Shown here piece by piece: positions 24,794 through 34,255 of a stretch of 34,421 bases of DNA. Source of the stretch: Planctomycetota bacterium (GTDB lineage Bacteria; Planctomycetota; Planctomycetia; Pirellulales; Pirellulaceae). A program made the translations under genes and the position numbers. The notes beneath the pieces are model-generated. The model worked only from the letters and a program-made list of their open reading frames with translations. It did not search any database and was not told the DNA's origin. The DNA is taken from the NCBI GenBank assembly GCA_018970165.1, contig JAGWWZ010000040.1, forward strand, positions 1 through 34,421, written 5' to 3'. Each line of letters opens with the position of its first letter. The first letter of the stretch is position 1.

Positions 24794-26299
24794 ATGGGTT
24801 CCAACCACGATTTCTCTTCCGCGGCGGCTCCGCGACCGTTTGATTCCGTCATCGCGAGCATTGCGGAATATGCGTCCAATGCCGATTGGAAACCGAGTGC
24901 CGAAGCGGTGGAAACCGCTCGCTATGCGTTGCTCGATAGCCTTGGATGCGGGCTTCTGGCACTCGAGTATCCGGCCTGCACCAAGTTGCTTGGGCCGTCT
25001 GTCCCGGGAGCGACCCTCGTCAACGGCTCGCGTGTCCCGGGAACCGGATGGGAACTCGATCCTGTTCAAGGTGCATTCAATATCGGTGCGATGGTTCGTT
25101 GGCTTGATTTCAACGACACGTGGCTCGCCGCAGAGTGGGGGCACCCCTCCGACAACTTCGGTGCGATTCTCGCGATCGCGGATTACCTCGATCGATCCGG
25201 GAGTAACCCGTGGGGAGCACCAAGCCAGTGGACCGTGGAGCAAGTGCTTCACGCGGCGATCCAGGCTTATGAAATCCAAGGTGTGTTGGCGCTGACCAAC
25301 GGTTTTAACCGCGTTGGCCTGGACCATGTTTTGTTGGTCAGGATCGCATCGACTGCGATCGCTTGTGCGATGCTCGGAGGGAATCGGCAAAAAATCGCGA
25401 ATGCGGTATCGCATGCATGGATCGATGGGGGCGCGTTGCGAACCTATCGCCATGCACCCAATACCGGTTCTCGCAAGAGTTGGGCCGCAGGGGATGCGAC
25501 GCGTCGCGCGGTGCAGTTGGCTCTATGGACCATGACTGGCGAGATGGGATATCCGACTGCACTGACTGCCGAACGTTGGGGGTTCCAGGATGTACTGATG
25601 CACGGCAAGCCGATCCAACTGTCTCAGATGTTCGGTTGCTATACGATGGAGAACATTCTGTTCAAGGTGGCTTATCCCGCCGAGTTCCACGCACAGACCG
25701 CTGCCGAAGCTGCAATTGCACTTCATCCCCAAGTGCGAGATCGACTCGATGCGATCGAAACAATTCGGATCCATACTCAAGAGTCGGCTGTCCGCATCAT
25801 CGATAAAACCGGACCGTTGAATAACCCTGCGGACCGCGACCACTGTATCCAATACATCGTGGCAGTATCGCTGATCCAGGGAGATCTCAAAGCCGAGCAT
25901 TACGAAGGGGAATTTGCGACCGATCCTCGCATCGATGCGTTGCGGGATAAAATGCAAGTGATCGAGGACACACGCTTTACCCAGGAATACCTCGCTCCGG
26001 ACAAACGATCGATCGGCAATCGGATCGAGATCTTGTTCCGCGATGGTACTCGCACCGATGCGGTCGAAGTCGAGTTTCCGATCGGGCATCGGCGTCGACG
26101 CGAAGAAGCGTTTCCGCTGCTGATCGATAAATTCCTCGCCAGTGCGAAGTGTCGACTGTCGAGGGATCATGTCGATCGCATCATGGATCGATGGAGCGAT
26201 CCGAATCGCATGCTGAAAATGCGCATTTCCGAATGGATGGAGTTGTTTGTCGTTCCTGATCATCGTCCGTGCTGGTCGCACGGCAAAAACAAAGGCTAG
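24794..26299 (+). CDS. prpD: 2-methylcitrate dehydratase (MmgE/PrpD family)
   Basis: 501 residues from ATG 24794. The family dehydrates 2-methylcitrate to 2-methyl-cis-aconitate without an iron-sulfur cluster. Family motifs are [80 protein letters not shown] and [14 protein letters not shown], and the end has [17 protein letters not shown] 24689, 35 codons upstream, is also open, but the extra residues are unlike the family; neither start has a clear ribosome binding site. It is the first gene of the plus-strand operon; the carboxyltransferase starts three bases after the stop. Confidence 0.93.
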   Translation: MGSNHDFSSAAAPRPFDSVIASIAEYASNADWKPSAEAVETARYALLDSLGCGLLALEYPACTKLLGPSVPGATLVNGSRVPGTGWELDPVQGAFNIGAMVRWLDFNDTWLAAEWGHPSDNFGAILAIADYLDRSGSNPWGAPSQWTVEQVLHAAIQAYEIQGVLALTNGFNRVGLDHVLLVRIASTAIACAMLGGNRQKIANAVSHAWIDGGALRTYRHAPNTGSRKSWAAGDATRRAVQLALWTMTGEMGYPTALTAERWGFQDVLMHGKPIQLSQMFGCYTMENILFKVAYPAEFHAQTAAEAAIALHPQVRDRLDAIETIRIHTQESAVRIIDKTGPLNNPADRDHCIQYIVAVSLIQGDLKAEHYEGEFATDPRIDALRDKMQVIEDTRFTQEYLAPDKRSIGNRIEILFRDGTRTDAVEVEFPIGHRRRREEAFPLLIDKFLASAKCRLSRDHVDRIMDRWSDPNRMLKMRISEWMELFVVPDHRPCWSHGKNKG

Positions 26300-26302
26300 T
26301 TC

Positions 26303-27889
26303 ATGGCAACATTGCGTGAGATTACCGACGAGATACAGGGTCAAGAAGAAGTATTGCGTCAGGGGGGCGGACAATCAGGGATCGCTCGCCAGCGGAAACT
26401 GGGGCGATTGCCGGTGCGCGAACGGTTGGCTTTGCTCCTCGATCCCAACCGACCCTTCTTGGAACTGGGATTGTGGGCCGCGCATGGGATGTACTCCGAT
26501 TGGGGCGATGTGCCTGCCGCCGGAGTGATCACCGGGATCGGTTGGATCGAAGGTCGCCCCTGCGTGGTCGCAGCCAACGATGCGACGGTCAAGGCTGGCG
26601 CGATGTTCCCGCAATCGGTTAAGAAACTGATTCGCGCTCAGAAGATCGCTCATCGTTTGCGCCAGCCCTTGGTTTATCTCGTCGACTCCGCAGGAGTGTT
26701 CCTGCCTTTGCAGGATGAGATATTCCCCGACGAAGACGACTTTGGACGCATCTTCCGCAACAACTCGATTCTCTCGGCCGAAGGGATACCGCAAATTGCC
26801 GCCGTGATGGGGAACTGCATCGCAGGCGGCGCATATCTACCCGTACTGTGCGACAAAATTCTGATGACCGAAGGAAGCCAGTTGTGCTTGGCAGGGCCAG
26901 CACTTGTGAAAGCTGCCATCGGACAGACTGTCGATCCCGAGGAACTCGGCGGTGCGGCGATGCACTCGCAGATCAGCGGCACCGTCGACTTTCATGAGAA
27001 GAACGACGCCGACTGCATCAGCCGATTGCGCAAGCTGGTAGGATTGATGCCCAAGGGGCCATGCTCTGAACAAGGGACTGCACCGGAGCGATTGGGATCG
27101 GATCTTTACGATATCGTTCCTGGGGATGGGATGCGTGAATACGATGTGCGCGATGTCGTACGTTGCTTTGTCGATGCAGGAAGCTTCGAAGAGTTTCGTC
27201 CCGATTACGGCAAGACAGTAGTGACCGGTTATGTTCGCATTGAGGGGCGACCGGCGGCGATTGTCGCCAATCAACGCAAACGTTCGAAATCATCTCAACA
27301 AGAAGTGCAGATCGGCGGTGTCTTGTATGGCGATGCCGCTGAGAAAGCTGCCCGTTTTGTGCTGGACTGTGATCAGAATCGTATCCCTCTGATCTTCTTG
27401 CAGGATGTGCAGGGCTTCATGGTCGGTAAGCAGTCCGAGCAATCGGGGATCATTATGTCGGGTGCCCAATTGGTCCGCGCGATGAGCATCGCGACGGTAC
27501 CGAAGTTCACGGTCGTTATCGGCAGCTCCTACGGTGCTGGCAACTATGCCATGTGCGGCCGCGCATACGATCCCGCTATGATTCTTGCGTGGCCCAATGC
27601 GCGCTACGCCGTCATGGGAGGCAATCAAGCCGCCGATACTTTGCTGACGCTACGAGTGCGGGACGCTGAGAAATCGGGTAAGACGATGACGCCCGAAGAG
27701 ATTCAATCGCTTCGCGACACCATTCGCCAGCAGTATTCCGATCAAACCGACATCCGATACGGTGCGGCCCGCGGTTGGGTCGATGCGATTATCCCGCCCG
27801 ATGCGACCCGTACATGGCTTGGGGCGGCGCTGCTGCTCGCCGACTCCGCGTATCCGTCGGTATCGCCAAGCCTGGGGAGAGATGTGTGA
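26303..27889 (+). CDS. Acyl-CoA carboxylase carboxyltransferase (beta) subunit
   Basis: 528 residues, carboxyltransferase fold in two halves. The N half has RLALLLDPNRPFLELG, IGWIEGRPCVVAANDATVKAG and VMGNCIAGGAYLPVLCD; the C half has VVTGYVRIEGRPAAIVANQ, FLQDVQGFMVG, SSYGAGNYAMCGRAYDP and NARYAVMGGNQAA. These are the acyl-CoA/biotin binding motifs of methylcrotonyl-, geranyl- and propionyl-CoA carboxylase beta chains; GFMVG and GNYAMCGRAYDP are closest to the methylcrotonyl/geranyl group. The biotin carboxylase/biotin carrier subunit it needs is not in this window. It lies three bases after prpD and overlaps the AtuA-like gene (TGATG). An AtuC-like or LiuB-like role is inference. Confidence 0.9.
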   Translation: MATLREITDEIQGQEEVLRQGGGQSGIARQRKLGRLPVRERLALLLDPNRPFLELGLWAAHGMYSDWGDVPAAGVITGIGWIEGRPCVVAANDATVKAGAMFPQSVKKLIRAQKIAHRLRQPLVYLVDSAGVFLPLQDEIFPDEDDFGRIFRNNSILSAEGIPQIAAVMGNCIAGGAYLPVLCDKILMTEGSQLCLAGPALVKAAIGQTVDPEELGGAAMHSQISGTVDFHEKNDADCISRLRKLVGLMPKGPCSEQGTAPERLGSDLYDIVPGDGMREYDVRDVVRCFVDAGSFEEFRPDYGKTVVTGYVRIEGRPAAIVANQRKRSKSSQQEVQIGGVLYGDAAEKAARFVLDCDQNRIPLIFLQDVQGFMVGKQSEQSGIIMSGAQLVRAMSIATVPKFTVVIGSSYGAGNYAMCGRAYDPAMILAWPNARYAVMGGNQAADTLLTLRVRDAEKSGKTMTPEEIQSLRDTIRQQYSDQTDIRYGAARGWVDAIIPPDATRTWLGAALLLADSAYPSVSPSLGRDV

Positions 27890-29709
27890 TGCGTTCGATT
27901 CGCGTCGGGAATGCGCAGGCGTTCTGGGGCGACCGACCATCGGCCGCGCGCGAGCTGCTTACGCAAGAGCCCGAACTGGACTTCCTCACGATGGATTATC
28001 TGGCCGAGGTATCCATGTCGATCCTGGCCAAGCAACGTCAACGGGACTCCGAACGCGGATACCCGCGTGACTTCGTAGATGTGGTGCGCGATCTCGCCAG
28101 CTATTGGGCCGCGGGTGGTCGCTGTCGATTGATCGCTAATGCTGGTGGATTGAACCCTCGATCATGTGCGACGATGTGCCAGCGAGCGCTGGAAGAAGCA
28201 GGTTGCCGTGCGCTAAAGATTGCGATTGTTTATGGCGACAATGTCCTGGAGTTACTAACCGTCAACGATGGAACGTCGGGCCCGTTCTCGAATCTTGATG
28301 ATGGCCGACCGCTGAGCGATGTCCAAGACCGACTCGTGACCGCAAACGCCTACATGGGATGCGAGGGAATCGTGAAGGCCCTCGAGGCGGGTGCCGATAT
28401 CGTTATCACGGGACGCGTTGCCGATCCGTCGATGGTTGTCGGCGCATGCGCGCATGCATTCGGATGGAAGCTTGATGATTGGTATGCTCTGGCAGGTGCG
28501 ACCGTAGCCGGACACTTGCTCGAATGCGGCACTCATGTAACCGGAGGTATTGCCACCGATTGGCTGATGTTCCCAAACCATCAACATATCGGATTTCCTA
28601 TCGCTGAGATCTCCCAAGATGGATCGTGCGTCGTGACCAAAGGCCGAGGCTCGGGCGGGGCTGTCAATGAGCAAACCGTCAAGGAGCAATTGGTCTACGA
28701 GATCGGGGATCCGGCCCGCTACATCAGTCCCGATGTATGCGTATCGTTTCTCGGTTTGAAGTTGGAAACGGTCGGGAAAGACCGTGTTCGAGTCTTTGGT
28801 GCCATCGGAAGCCCATGTCCCTCAACTCTCAAAGTAAGCGCAACCTACCGTGACGGTTATCGCGCTGCGGGCATGTTGACCGTCTTTGGCCTCGACGCAG
28901 CAGCCAAGGCACGCAAGGGTGGCCAAGTCGTCTTGGGACGTTTGGCTGAAATGGGTTGGCATTATCGCGATGCGATTGTGGAGGTGCTGGGGCATGGAGA
29001 CAGCGTGCCACGCGCGGATGCAACCTCGTCACTCCCAATCATCGAAGCTGTCCTTCGCATCGCGGTGGAGTCCGAAAGCTCCGAGCCGATCGAAGCCTTT
29101 ACTCGCGAAATGATTCCACTGGTCACTGCAGGCGCGCAGGGAACCACCGGTTATGCCGATGGGCGTCCCAGTGTGCAGGAGATCTTTCGCTATTGGCCTT
29201 GTTTGATCGAGACGCGAGCGATCGAACAGCAAGTAGAAATTTGGGAGACCCGCGATACGCTGGCGAACAATCCGGAATCTGAAACAAGCAAGAGAACGAT
29301 CAAGATAAGTGCTGGTCCGTCAAAGCAAGCGGTCCATGCGGAGTCTAATGCTCCGTGCGTATCGAAATCATCATCGAGTTCGCTGGCTGGCCATCGGCTG
29401 ATATCGGTGGCTTACGGGCGGAGCGGCGACAAAGGAACCGGTGCCAACGTCGGAATCTTGGCTCGCACGGAATCAGATTACGCCAAGCTGTCGCAGTGGC
29501 TGACCGCCGAGCGAGTCCATGCGTATTTCAAGCCACTCGAAATCGAGTCGGTCGAGCGAATCGCGATCCCGAATTTGCTTGGGTTCAACTTCTTGTTGCG
29601 CGGTGTTCTGCGGCGAGGGATTCGGAACGATGCCCAGGGCAAAGCGATTGCCCAAGCGTTGCTGCTTATGCCGCTCGACGATTACCCCAGCGGGGCGGCA
29701 ACCTCTTAG
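27889..29709 (+). CDS. AtuA-family (DUF1446) protein with C-terminal AtuA-like domain
   Basis: 606 residues. The DUF1446 domain (~1-445) has NAQAFWGDRP, DFLTMDYLAEVSM, IANAGGLNP, ANAYMGCEGIVKALEAGADI, ITGRVADPS and THVTGGIATDW. After a Ser-rich linker (~455-500) comes the short AtuA-like domain with AYGRSGDKGTGANVGILAR. AtuA is encoded with geranyl-CoA carboxylase in the acyclic terpene pathway of Pseudomonas, but its reaction is not established. ATG 27889 overlaps the carboxyltransferase stop (TGATG), indicating coupling. A few residues before this start are open but overlap the previous gene. It closes the prpD operon. Confidence 0.9.
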   Translation: MRSIRVGNAQAFWGDRPSAARELLTQEPELDFLTMDYLAEVSMSILAKQRQRDSERGYPRDFVDVVRDLASYWAAGGRCRLIANAGGLNPRSCATMCQRALEEAGCRALKIAIVYGDNVLELLTVNDGTSGPFSNLDDGRPLSDVQDRLVTANAYMGCEGIVKALEAGADIVITGRVADPSMVVGACAHAFGWKLDDWYALAGATVAGHLLECGTHVTGGIATDWLMFPNHQHIGFPIAEISQDGSCVVTKGRGSGGAVNEQTVKEQLVYEIGDPARYISPDVCVSFLGLKLETVGKDRVRVFGAIGSPCPSTLKVSATYRDGYRAAGMLTVFGLDAAAKARKGGQVVLGRLAEMGWHYRDAIVEVLGHGDSVPRADATSSLPIIEAVLRIAVESESSEPIEAFTREMIPLVTAGAQGTTGYADGRPSVQEIFRYWPCLIETRAIEQQVEIWETRDTLANNPESETSKRTIKISAGPSKQAVHAESNAPCVSKSSSSSLAGHRLISVAYGRSGDKGTGANVGILARTESDYAKLSQWLTAERVHAYFKPLEIESVERIAIPNLLGFNFLLRGVLRRGIRNDAQGKAIAQALLLMPLDDYPSGAATS

Positions 29710-29872
29710 CTCCGAGCCATACATGCTAGGGTGTTTCCCCGTACGACGGACTTCCTAGTCGGTCGTCGTGGCAGTCAACCGTAAGGCTGTTGTACGAAAG
29801 CCGGGTCGCACAGCACGCACCTCTTTGTTTACCTTGCTGCGCACTTCTTTTTCTGCCCAAATCGGGTCGCGA
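29710..29872. terminator. Convergent gap with a hairpin
   Basis: 163 bases between convergent genes. ACGAC-G-GACT (29743-29752) pairs with AGTC-G-GTCGT (29757-29766) around a TCCT loop, with one G-G mismatch. It lies 33 bases after the AtuA-like stop. No U-run follows on either strand, though T-rich sequence lies near 29829-29850. It may serve both transcripts. Confidence 0.3.
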
Positions 29873-30982
29873 TTACTCGTTGCCTGCGAGCAACCGAGAG
29901 AGATTCTCGACATGCCACGATCGAAACGGAACGGCAGTCCTCGGTAGCGGATGATCGGGAACCAAGGACAGCGAAATCGCCTTCATCAATTGCTCGATGC
30001 CAGCCCCACTCACTGCACTGACCAGATACGCAATCGAAGGTATGTTGGATGGCGGAGATGATGAGTCATCCCTGTCCGACTTGGTCCGAACCAACAAACA
30101 CTTGCTCGAGTGGGATTGCCAAATCGCCTGATGCTCGTCTGTCCAACCTGCGTCGGGATCGATTAGCAACAAGAGGCGATCCGCAGTATCGATGGCGCGT
30201 CGTGCTCGCTCGATCCCGAGGCTTTCGACTTCGTGCTCGGATTCCCGAACTCCAGCACTGTCAATTAATGTAACGGGCCAACCTTCGATGCTGGTCGATT
30301 CTGCCAGGAGATCCCGAGTCGTCCCCGCCTCGGCATGCACCACTGCTCGCGAGTACCCCAAGAGCCGATTCAGTAAACTGCTCTTTCCGACATTGGGTGG
30401 GCCGCACAACACCACGCGCCACGGATGAATCAAATGCAATCCGACATCCGACCATCGCCAGATGCCATCCGCAATCCTGCGAGCTTCGGCGAGTCGTCCC
30501 TCTTTCGCATGCTTTTCGATTTGGTCCAATGCTTCATCGAGTGCGCCGCGAACTTGATCCATCAAGATACTCGCCGTGCGAACCGTGGATGCTCGAAGCA
30601 GATCCTCGGTTGCTTCAGCGGCTATTTGAGTTGATGCATGGTGTGCGATCCATTCGCTTCGTTGCCTCTCTTGGGCACCTGCGCTGACTAAAGTGCGCAA
30701 GATAGTCAACGCAGCGGCTTGACCGCCATGGCAATGCAATTCACATACTTCCGGTCCCCGTTGTACAACGACGATCGACTCTCCAATTGCAACTCGATCG
30801 TTCCTCTCCGAACGAAACATGCCGTAGCGAATTCGATTGACTTGCAACTCAGGTTTACCCTGTATGGGAGACCAATAATGTTGTACCAGTTCAATCGCCT
30901 TCGGACCTTGAATTTCGATGACTGCGATCGCAGCGGGCGCCGACGAGGTCAGTCGAGTTACCGTAGTGCGCCCATCCGTCAT
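29873..30982 (-). CDS. Shortened MnmE/TrmE-like GTPase
   Basis: 369 residues; ordinary MnmE is ~450. The G domain is complete: GPPNVGKSSLLN (G1, 194-205, including the Asn used for K+ activation), EAGTTRD (G2), DSAG (G3, usually DTAG), TKSD (G4) and SAVSGAG (G5). The N-terminal domain retains CELHCHGGQAAAL, but the folate-binding loop and the PGEFTKRAFLNGK segment are missing. The C-terminal helical domain is truncated and the final C-I-G-K motif, whose Cys is needed for U34 modification in MnmE, is absent. It may be a paralogue with another task or a lineage-specific minimal form. Its ATG overlaps the ackA stop (ATGA). Confidence 0.85.
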   Translation of the reverse strand: MTDGRTTVTRLTSSAPAAIAVIEIQGPKAIELVQHYWSPIQGKPELQVNRIRYGMFRSERNDRVAIGESIVVVQRGPEVCELHCHGGQAAALTILRTLVSAGAQERQRSEWIAHHASTQIAAEATEDLLRASTVRTASILMDQVRGALDEALDQIEKHAKEGRLAEARRIADGIWRWSDVGLHLIHPWRVVLCGPPNVGKSSLLNRLLGYSRAVVHAEAGTTRDLLAESTSIEGWPVTLIDSAGVRESEHEVESLGIERARRAIDTADRLLLLIDPDAGWTDEHQAIWQSHSSKCLLVRTKSDRDDSSSPPSNIPSIAYLVSAVSGAGIEQLMKAISLSLVPDHPLPRTAVPFRSWHVENLSRLLAGNE

Positions 30983-32085
30983 CGGTTCGCGGCCTCCGAC
31001 CTCTTCAGCAATCGAATCGCATGCCCGGCGATGACCTGTTGTTCATCGGTTGCGATTCGGAGGATTTCAAATGAACTTGACGATGTATTCAATCGTGTCT
31101 CTCCAAGATGATTTGCTTGATTGTCGATCGCTCCTCCAAGCCATTTCAGTTCAGCAACGACCTTTCGCCGCACGATCGCACTATTCTCACCGATCCCGGC
31201 AGTGAATACCAAACAATCGAGTCCTCCGATCGCGGTCGCAGCTGCAGTCACTTCTTTCGCGATCGATCGGCAAAACATGTCGATCGCAAGAGCACAGCGA
31301 GGATCCGTATCGGCCCGTTCGACGAGTGTACGCATATCGCTGGTTCCCTTCGATAAAGCCGCCAGTCCCGATTCCTTGGTGAGGATCTTCTCGATCTGCT
31401 GCGCGTTCATTCCTTCGCGCATCCAGTGGATGGCAACACCGACATCAATACGTCCGCACCGAGTGCCCATGATCAAGCCGTCGATCGGGGTTAGCCCCAT
31501 CGTGGTATAGCGACTGATGCAACGGTCCAGCCCGCACAAACTCGCGCCATTCCCGAGATGGCATACAATTGTTTTGCCTTGGGCTGCTCGCTCCGAAATC
31601 TCTGGCAATTGGGACGCGATTGATTCGTATGAGAGACCATGAAATCCATAACGCCGGATGCCAGCATGAAAGTACTGGTCGGGGATCGCGAATCGCTGTT
31701 CTACCTCGGGGAGAGTTGCATGAAACGCAGTGTCGAAACAGGCGATGCGAGGTGTGCCCGGCAGAAGCGAGCCCACTGTTCGTATAGCGGACAAGGCCGG
31801 AGGTTGGTGCAGTGGCGCTAAGTGAATCGTGCGATCGAGCGTCTCGATCACAGAGTCGGTAACAATAGCCGGAGCATTCAGTTCGTTGCCCCCATGGACT
31901 ACGCGAAATGCGATCGCGTTCCACGAAGCATCCCTCAGTAATCGGCCGATCGCGGACGGGTAATCTGCTTCGCCGCACTCGATGGTTCCTTGGCTCATGC
32001 AGTGCATGCCGTGATAGCCTGCGTGCTTGAGCGTCGAGGAACCTGCATTCAAAACGAGAGTGAAGGGATCGCGATCGGGGACCAT
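30979..32085 (-). CDS. ackA: Acetate kinase
   Basis: 368 residues, shorter than the usual ~400. It converts acetyl phosphate and ADP to acetate and ATP. Key residues are present: NAGSSTLK (Asn, 13-20), FRVVHGG (Arg), DTAFHATLP (Asp), RRYGFHG (His), HLGNGASL (His), MGTRCG (Arg), FTAGIGENS and DEQQVIAGHA near the end (Glu). The usual SGDID is CGRID, a change from Asp to Arg in the loop next to the catalytic Arg. A related short-chain acyl kinase such as propionate kinase is possible. No phosphotransacetylase gene is in the window. It overlaps the M3 peptidase stop by one base (TAATG) and the GTPase start by four. Confidence 0.92.
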   Translation of the reverse strand: MVPDRDPFTLVLNAGSSTLKHAGYHGMHCMSQGTIECGEADYPSAIGRLLRDASWNAIAFRVVHGGNELNAPAIVTDSVIETLDRTIHLAPLHQPPALSAIRTVGSLLPGTPRIACFDTAFHATLPEVEQRFAIPDQYFHAGIRRYGFHGLSYESIASQLPEISERAAQGKTIVCHLGNGASLCGLDRCISRYTTMGLTPIDGLIMGTRCGRIDVGVAIHWMREGMNAQQIEKILTKESGLAALSKGTSDMRTLVERADTDPRCALAIDMFCRSIAKEVTAAATAIGGLDCLVFTAGIGENSAIVRRKVVAELKWLGGAIDNQANHLGETRLNTSSSSFEILRIATDEQQVIAGHAIRLLKRSEAANR

Positions 32086-34253
32086 TATTTCAAGCCGCGG
32101 CGGATCAATAGTGCATCAACCGTCGGCTTTTGACCTCGGAAGTCGATGTACTGCTGCATCACATCGCGGGAGTCACCGCGTGACAGGATCGCCTTTCGGA
32201 AATCCTGGCCATTGGACTGCTTCAATCCACCCCGTTCTTTCCAAGCCGCGAATGCGTCTGCGGCAAGGACTTCGCTCCAAAGGTATGCGTAATAGCCAGC
32301 AGAGTACCCGCCGGACCACACATGCGCAAAGTAGGAAGAGCGATATCTCGGAGGCACAGGGGCAAAGTCGACTCCAAACCTGTTGAGCAATTCTTTCTCG
32401 AATGATTCCACATCCGATGGGATTTGTTCTTCGGTCAACGAGTGCCACCCCAAATCGACCAGGGCCGCCGCCATGTATTCCAGAGTCTCATATCCCTTGT
32501 TGAATTTGCTGGCAGCGATTGCTTTCGCGAGAAGATCCTTCGGAATCGTTTGCCCCGTCTGGTAGTGTCGAGCGTAATGGGCCAGGATCTCCGGGTCGAT
32601 CGCCCAGTCTTCATGGACTGTTGACGGGAACTCAACGTAATCGCGAGGAACATTGGTACCCGATAGCAGCGGATACTCGACGGAGGAGAATAGCCCATGC
32701 ACGCCGTGACCGAGTTCATGGAACATGGTTGTCACTTCGTCGAGGGTTAGCAATGTAGGGGTTCCAGGTGCGGGTTGGGGGATATTCATGCAGTTGACAA
32801 CCACGGGTTGATGACCGCGCAGTCGCGATTGCGATACGAATGCATCCATCCACGCTCCACCCCGCTTGTTTTCGCGGTGGTAGTAATCCGCATAGAACAA
32901 GCCGATTGTCTTGCCACCGACATCGATCACATCGAACACTCGCACCGTTGGATCCCACACCGGCAGATCCTTTCGCTCGCGGAACGAAATGCCGTACAGC
33001 TTCCCATACGCATAGAATACGCCGTTCTGCAGCACGCTCTCCATTTCGAAGTACGGTTTGACAGCGGTTTCATCGACGCTGTAGTCGCGGGCTCGAACGC
33101 GTTCGGCGTAGTATTCCCAGTCCCAGGGTTCCACGGGACCATCGATTCCATCGGCTCGCATCGCTTCGAGGATTTTCTCCGACTCGATGCGAGCCTTGGC
33201 CATGACACCGGGAACCAAGTCCTGCAGCATCTTGAAAGCAGCTTGAGGATTCTCCGCCATTTGGTTTTCAAGCGTATAGGCAGCATGATTGGCGTAGCCG
33301 AGTAACTTGGCTCGTTCGGCCCGCAGTTTCGCGAGCTTGAGAACGATCGGACGATTGTCGATGCCCCCTGCTTCGCCCATAGCTCGATTGGCCGATGCCA
33401 GCCAAACCGCTTTGCGAGTTTCACGATTCTTGAGGCTCGTCAGGACCGGTTGCCGAGTCGTGTTTTGCATCGAGAGAAGGTACTTGCCTTCATGTCCGCG
33501 AGCGGCAGCCCCTTGTTTGGCAGACGAAAGATCCGATGCGCTCAGACCTTCGAGTTTGGACACATCTTCGATCAAGAGCGAACGTTCCTTGGCGACGGCG
33601 AGCAAGTTGTTCTGAAATTGCGTAGTGAGGGTCGAGAGCTCTTCGTTGATGGCGCGAATGCGGGCTTGTTGATCGGCCGTGAGTCGAGCTCCCGCCCGGA
33701 CAAAATTCTCGTAGTACTTTTCGACCAATCGCTTCTGCTCTTCGGACCAGTTTCCCTGTTCCCGTCCCTTCCATAATGTTTCGACGCGTTGAAAGAGCTT
33801 TCGATTCAAGTAGATATTGTCAGAGTGGGATGCGAGCTTGGGGGCGATCTCTTCCTCGAGTTTTTGAATCGCATCGTTGGTGTATGCTCCAGAAAGATGA
33901 AAGAACACCGGAGCCACGCGATCGAGGATTTCGCCGGATCGCTCCATGGCGATGAGGGTGTTGTCCAATGTTGGGGGAGCGGCTTGATTGGCGATTTCAT
34001 CCATTTGCGCTAACTGTTGCCGCATTCCCTCATCGAAAGCCGGCATGAAGTGCTCGACCTTGACCGCCGCGAAATCGGGAGCGTGGAATGGTAAGGAACT
34101 GGGGGCAAAGAACGGGTTGGAATCATCCATGGAAATGGTATCGGGTGAGCGAACGGGATCGGAGGCAACAGCCCACAAGCCATTGCAGGGAAAAACGACG
34201 ATCAGTGCCAAGCCTCGCGTCAGATGCGAAGCCCAATTCAATCGCATGGTCAC
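32085..34253 (-). CDS. Secreted M3-family metallopeptidase (oligopeptidase / dipeptidyl carboxypeptidase type)
   Basis: 722 residues. A signal peptide-like N-terminus (RLNWASHLTRGLALIVVF, to about AVASD) is followed by the helical domain of M3 peptidases. The zinc site is TMFHELGHGVHGLFS (HELGH at ~512-516) with the third ligand Glu in DYVEFPSTVHEDW. The C-terminal motifs HVWSGGYSAGYYAYLWSE and DVMQQYIDFRG are characteristic of the Dcp/oligopeptidase A branch. It cleaves short peptides, here probably outside the cytoplasm. GTG 34253 has GGAG 7 bases before it; ATG 34247 two codons later is the alternative. It starts just after the stop of the DUF1559 gene and overlaps ackA by one base. Confidence 0.92.
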   Translation of the reverse strand: MTMRLNWASHLTRGLALIVVFPCNGLWAVASDPVRSPDTISMDDSNPFFAPSSLPFHAPDFAAVKVEHFMPAFDEGMRQQLAQMDEIANQAAPPTLDNTLIAMERSGEILDRVAPVFFHLSGAYTNDAIQKLEEEIAPKLASHSDNIYLNRKLFQRVETLWKGREQGNWSEEQKRLVEKYYENFVRAGARLTADQQARIRAINEELSTLTTQFQNNLLAVAKERSLLIEDVSKLEGLSASDLSSAKQGAAARGHEGKYLLSMQNTTRQPVLTSLKNRETRKAVWLASANRAMGEAGGIDNRPIVLKLAKLRAERAKLLGYANHAAYTLENQMAENPQAAFKMLQDLVPGVMAKARIESEKILEAMRADGIDGPVEPWDWEYYAERVRARDYSVDETAVKPYFEMESVLQNGVFYAYGKLYGISFRERKDLPVWDPTVRVFDVIDVGGKTIGLFYADYYHRENKRGGAWMDAFVSQSRLRGHQPVVVNCMNIPQPAPGTPTLLTLDEVTTMFHELGHGVHGLFSSVEYPLLSGTNVPRDYVEFPSTVHEDWAIDPEILAHYARHYQTGQTIPKDLLAKAIAASKFNKGYETLEYMAAALVDLGWHSLTEEQIPSDVESFEKELLNRFGVDFAPVPPRYRSSYFAHVWSGGYSAGYYAYLWSEVLAADAFAAWKERGGLKQSNGQDFRKAILSRGDSRDVMQQYIDFRGQKPTVDALLIRRGLK

Positions 34254-34255
34254 AT

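Noticed and set aside
25523-26374. 283-codon open frame opposite prpD
   Set aside because: Antisense shadow of the PrpD reading frame without recognisable features.
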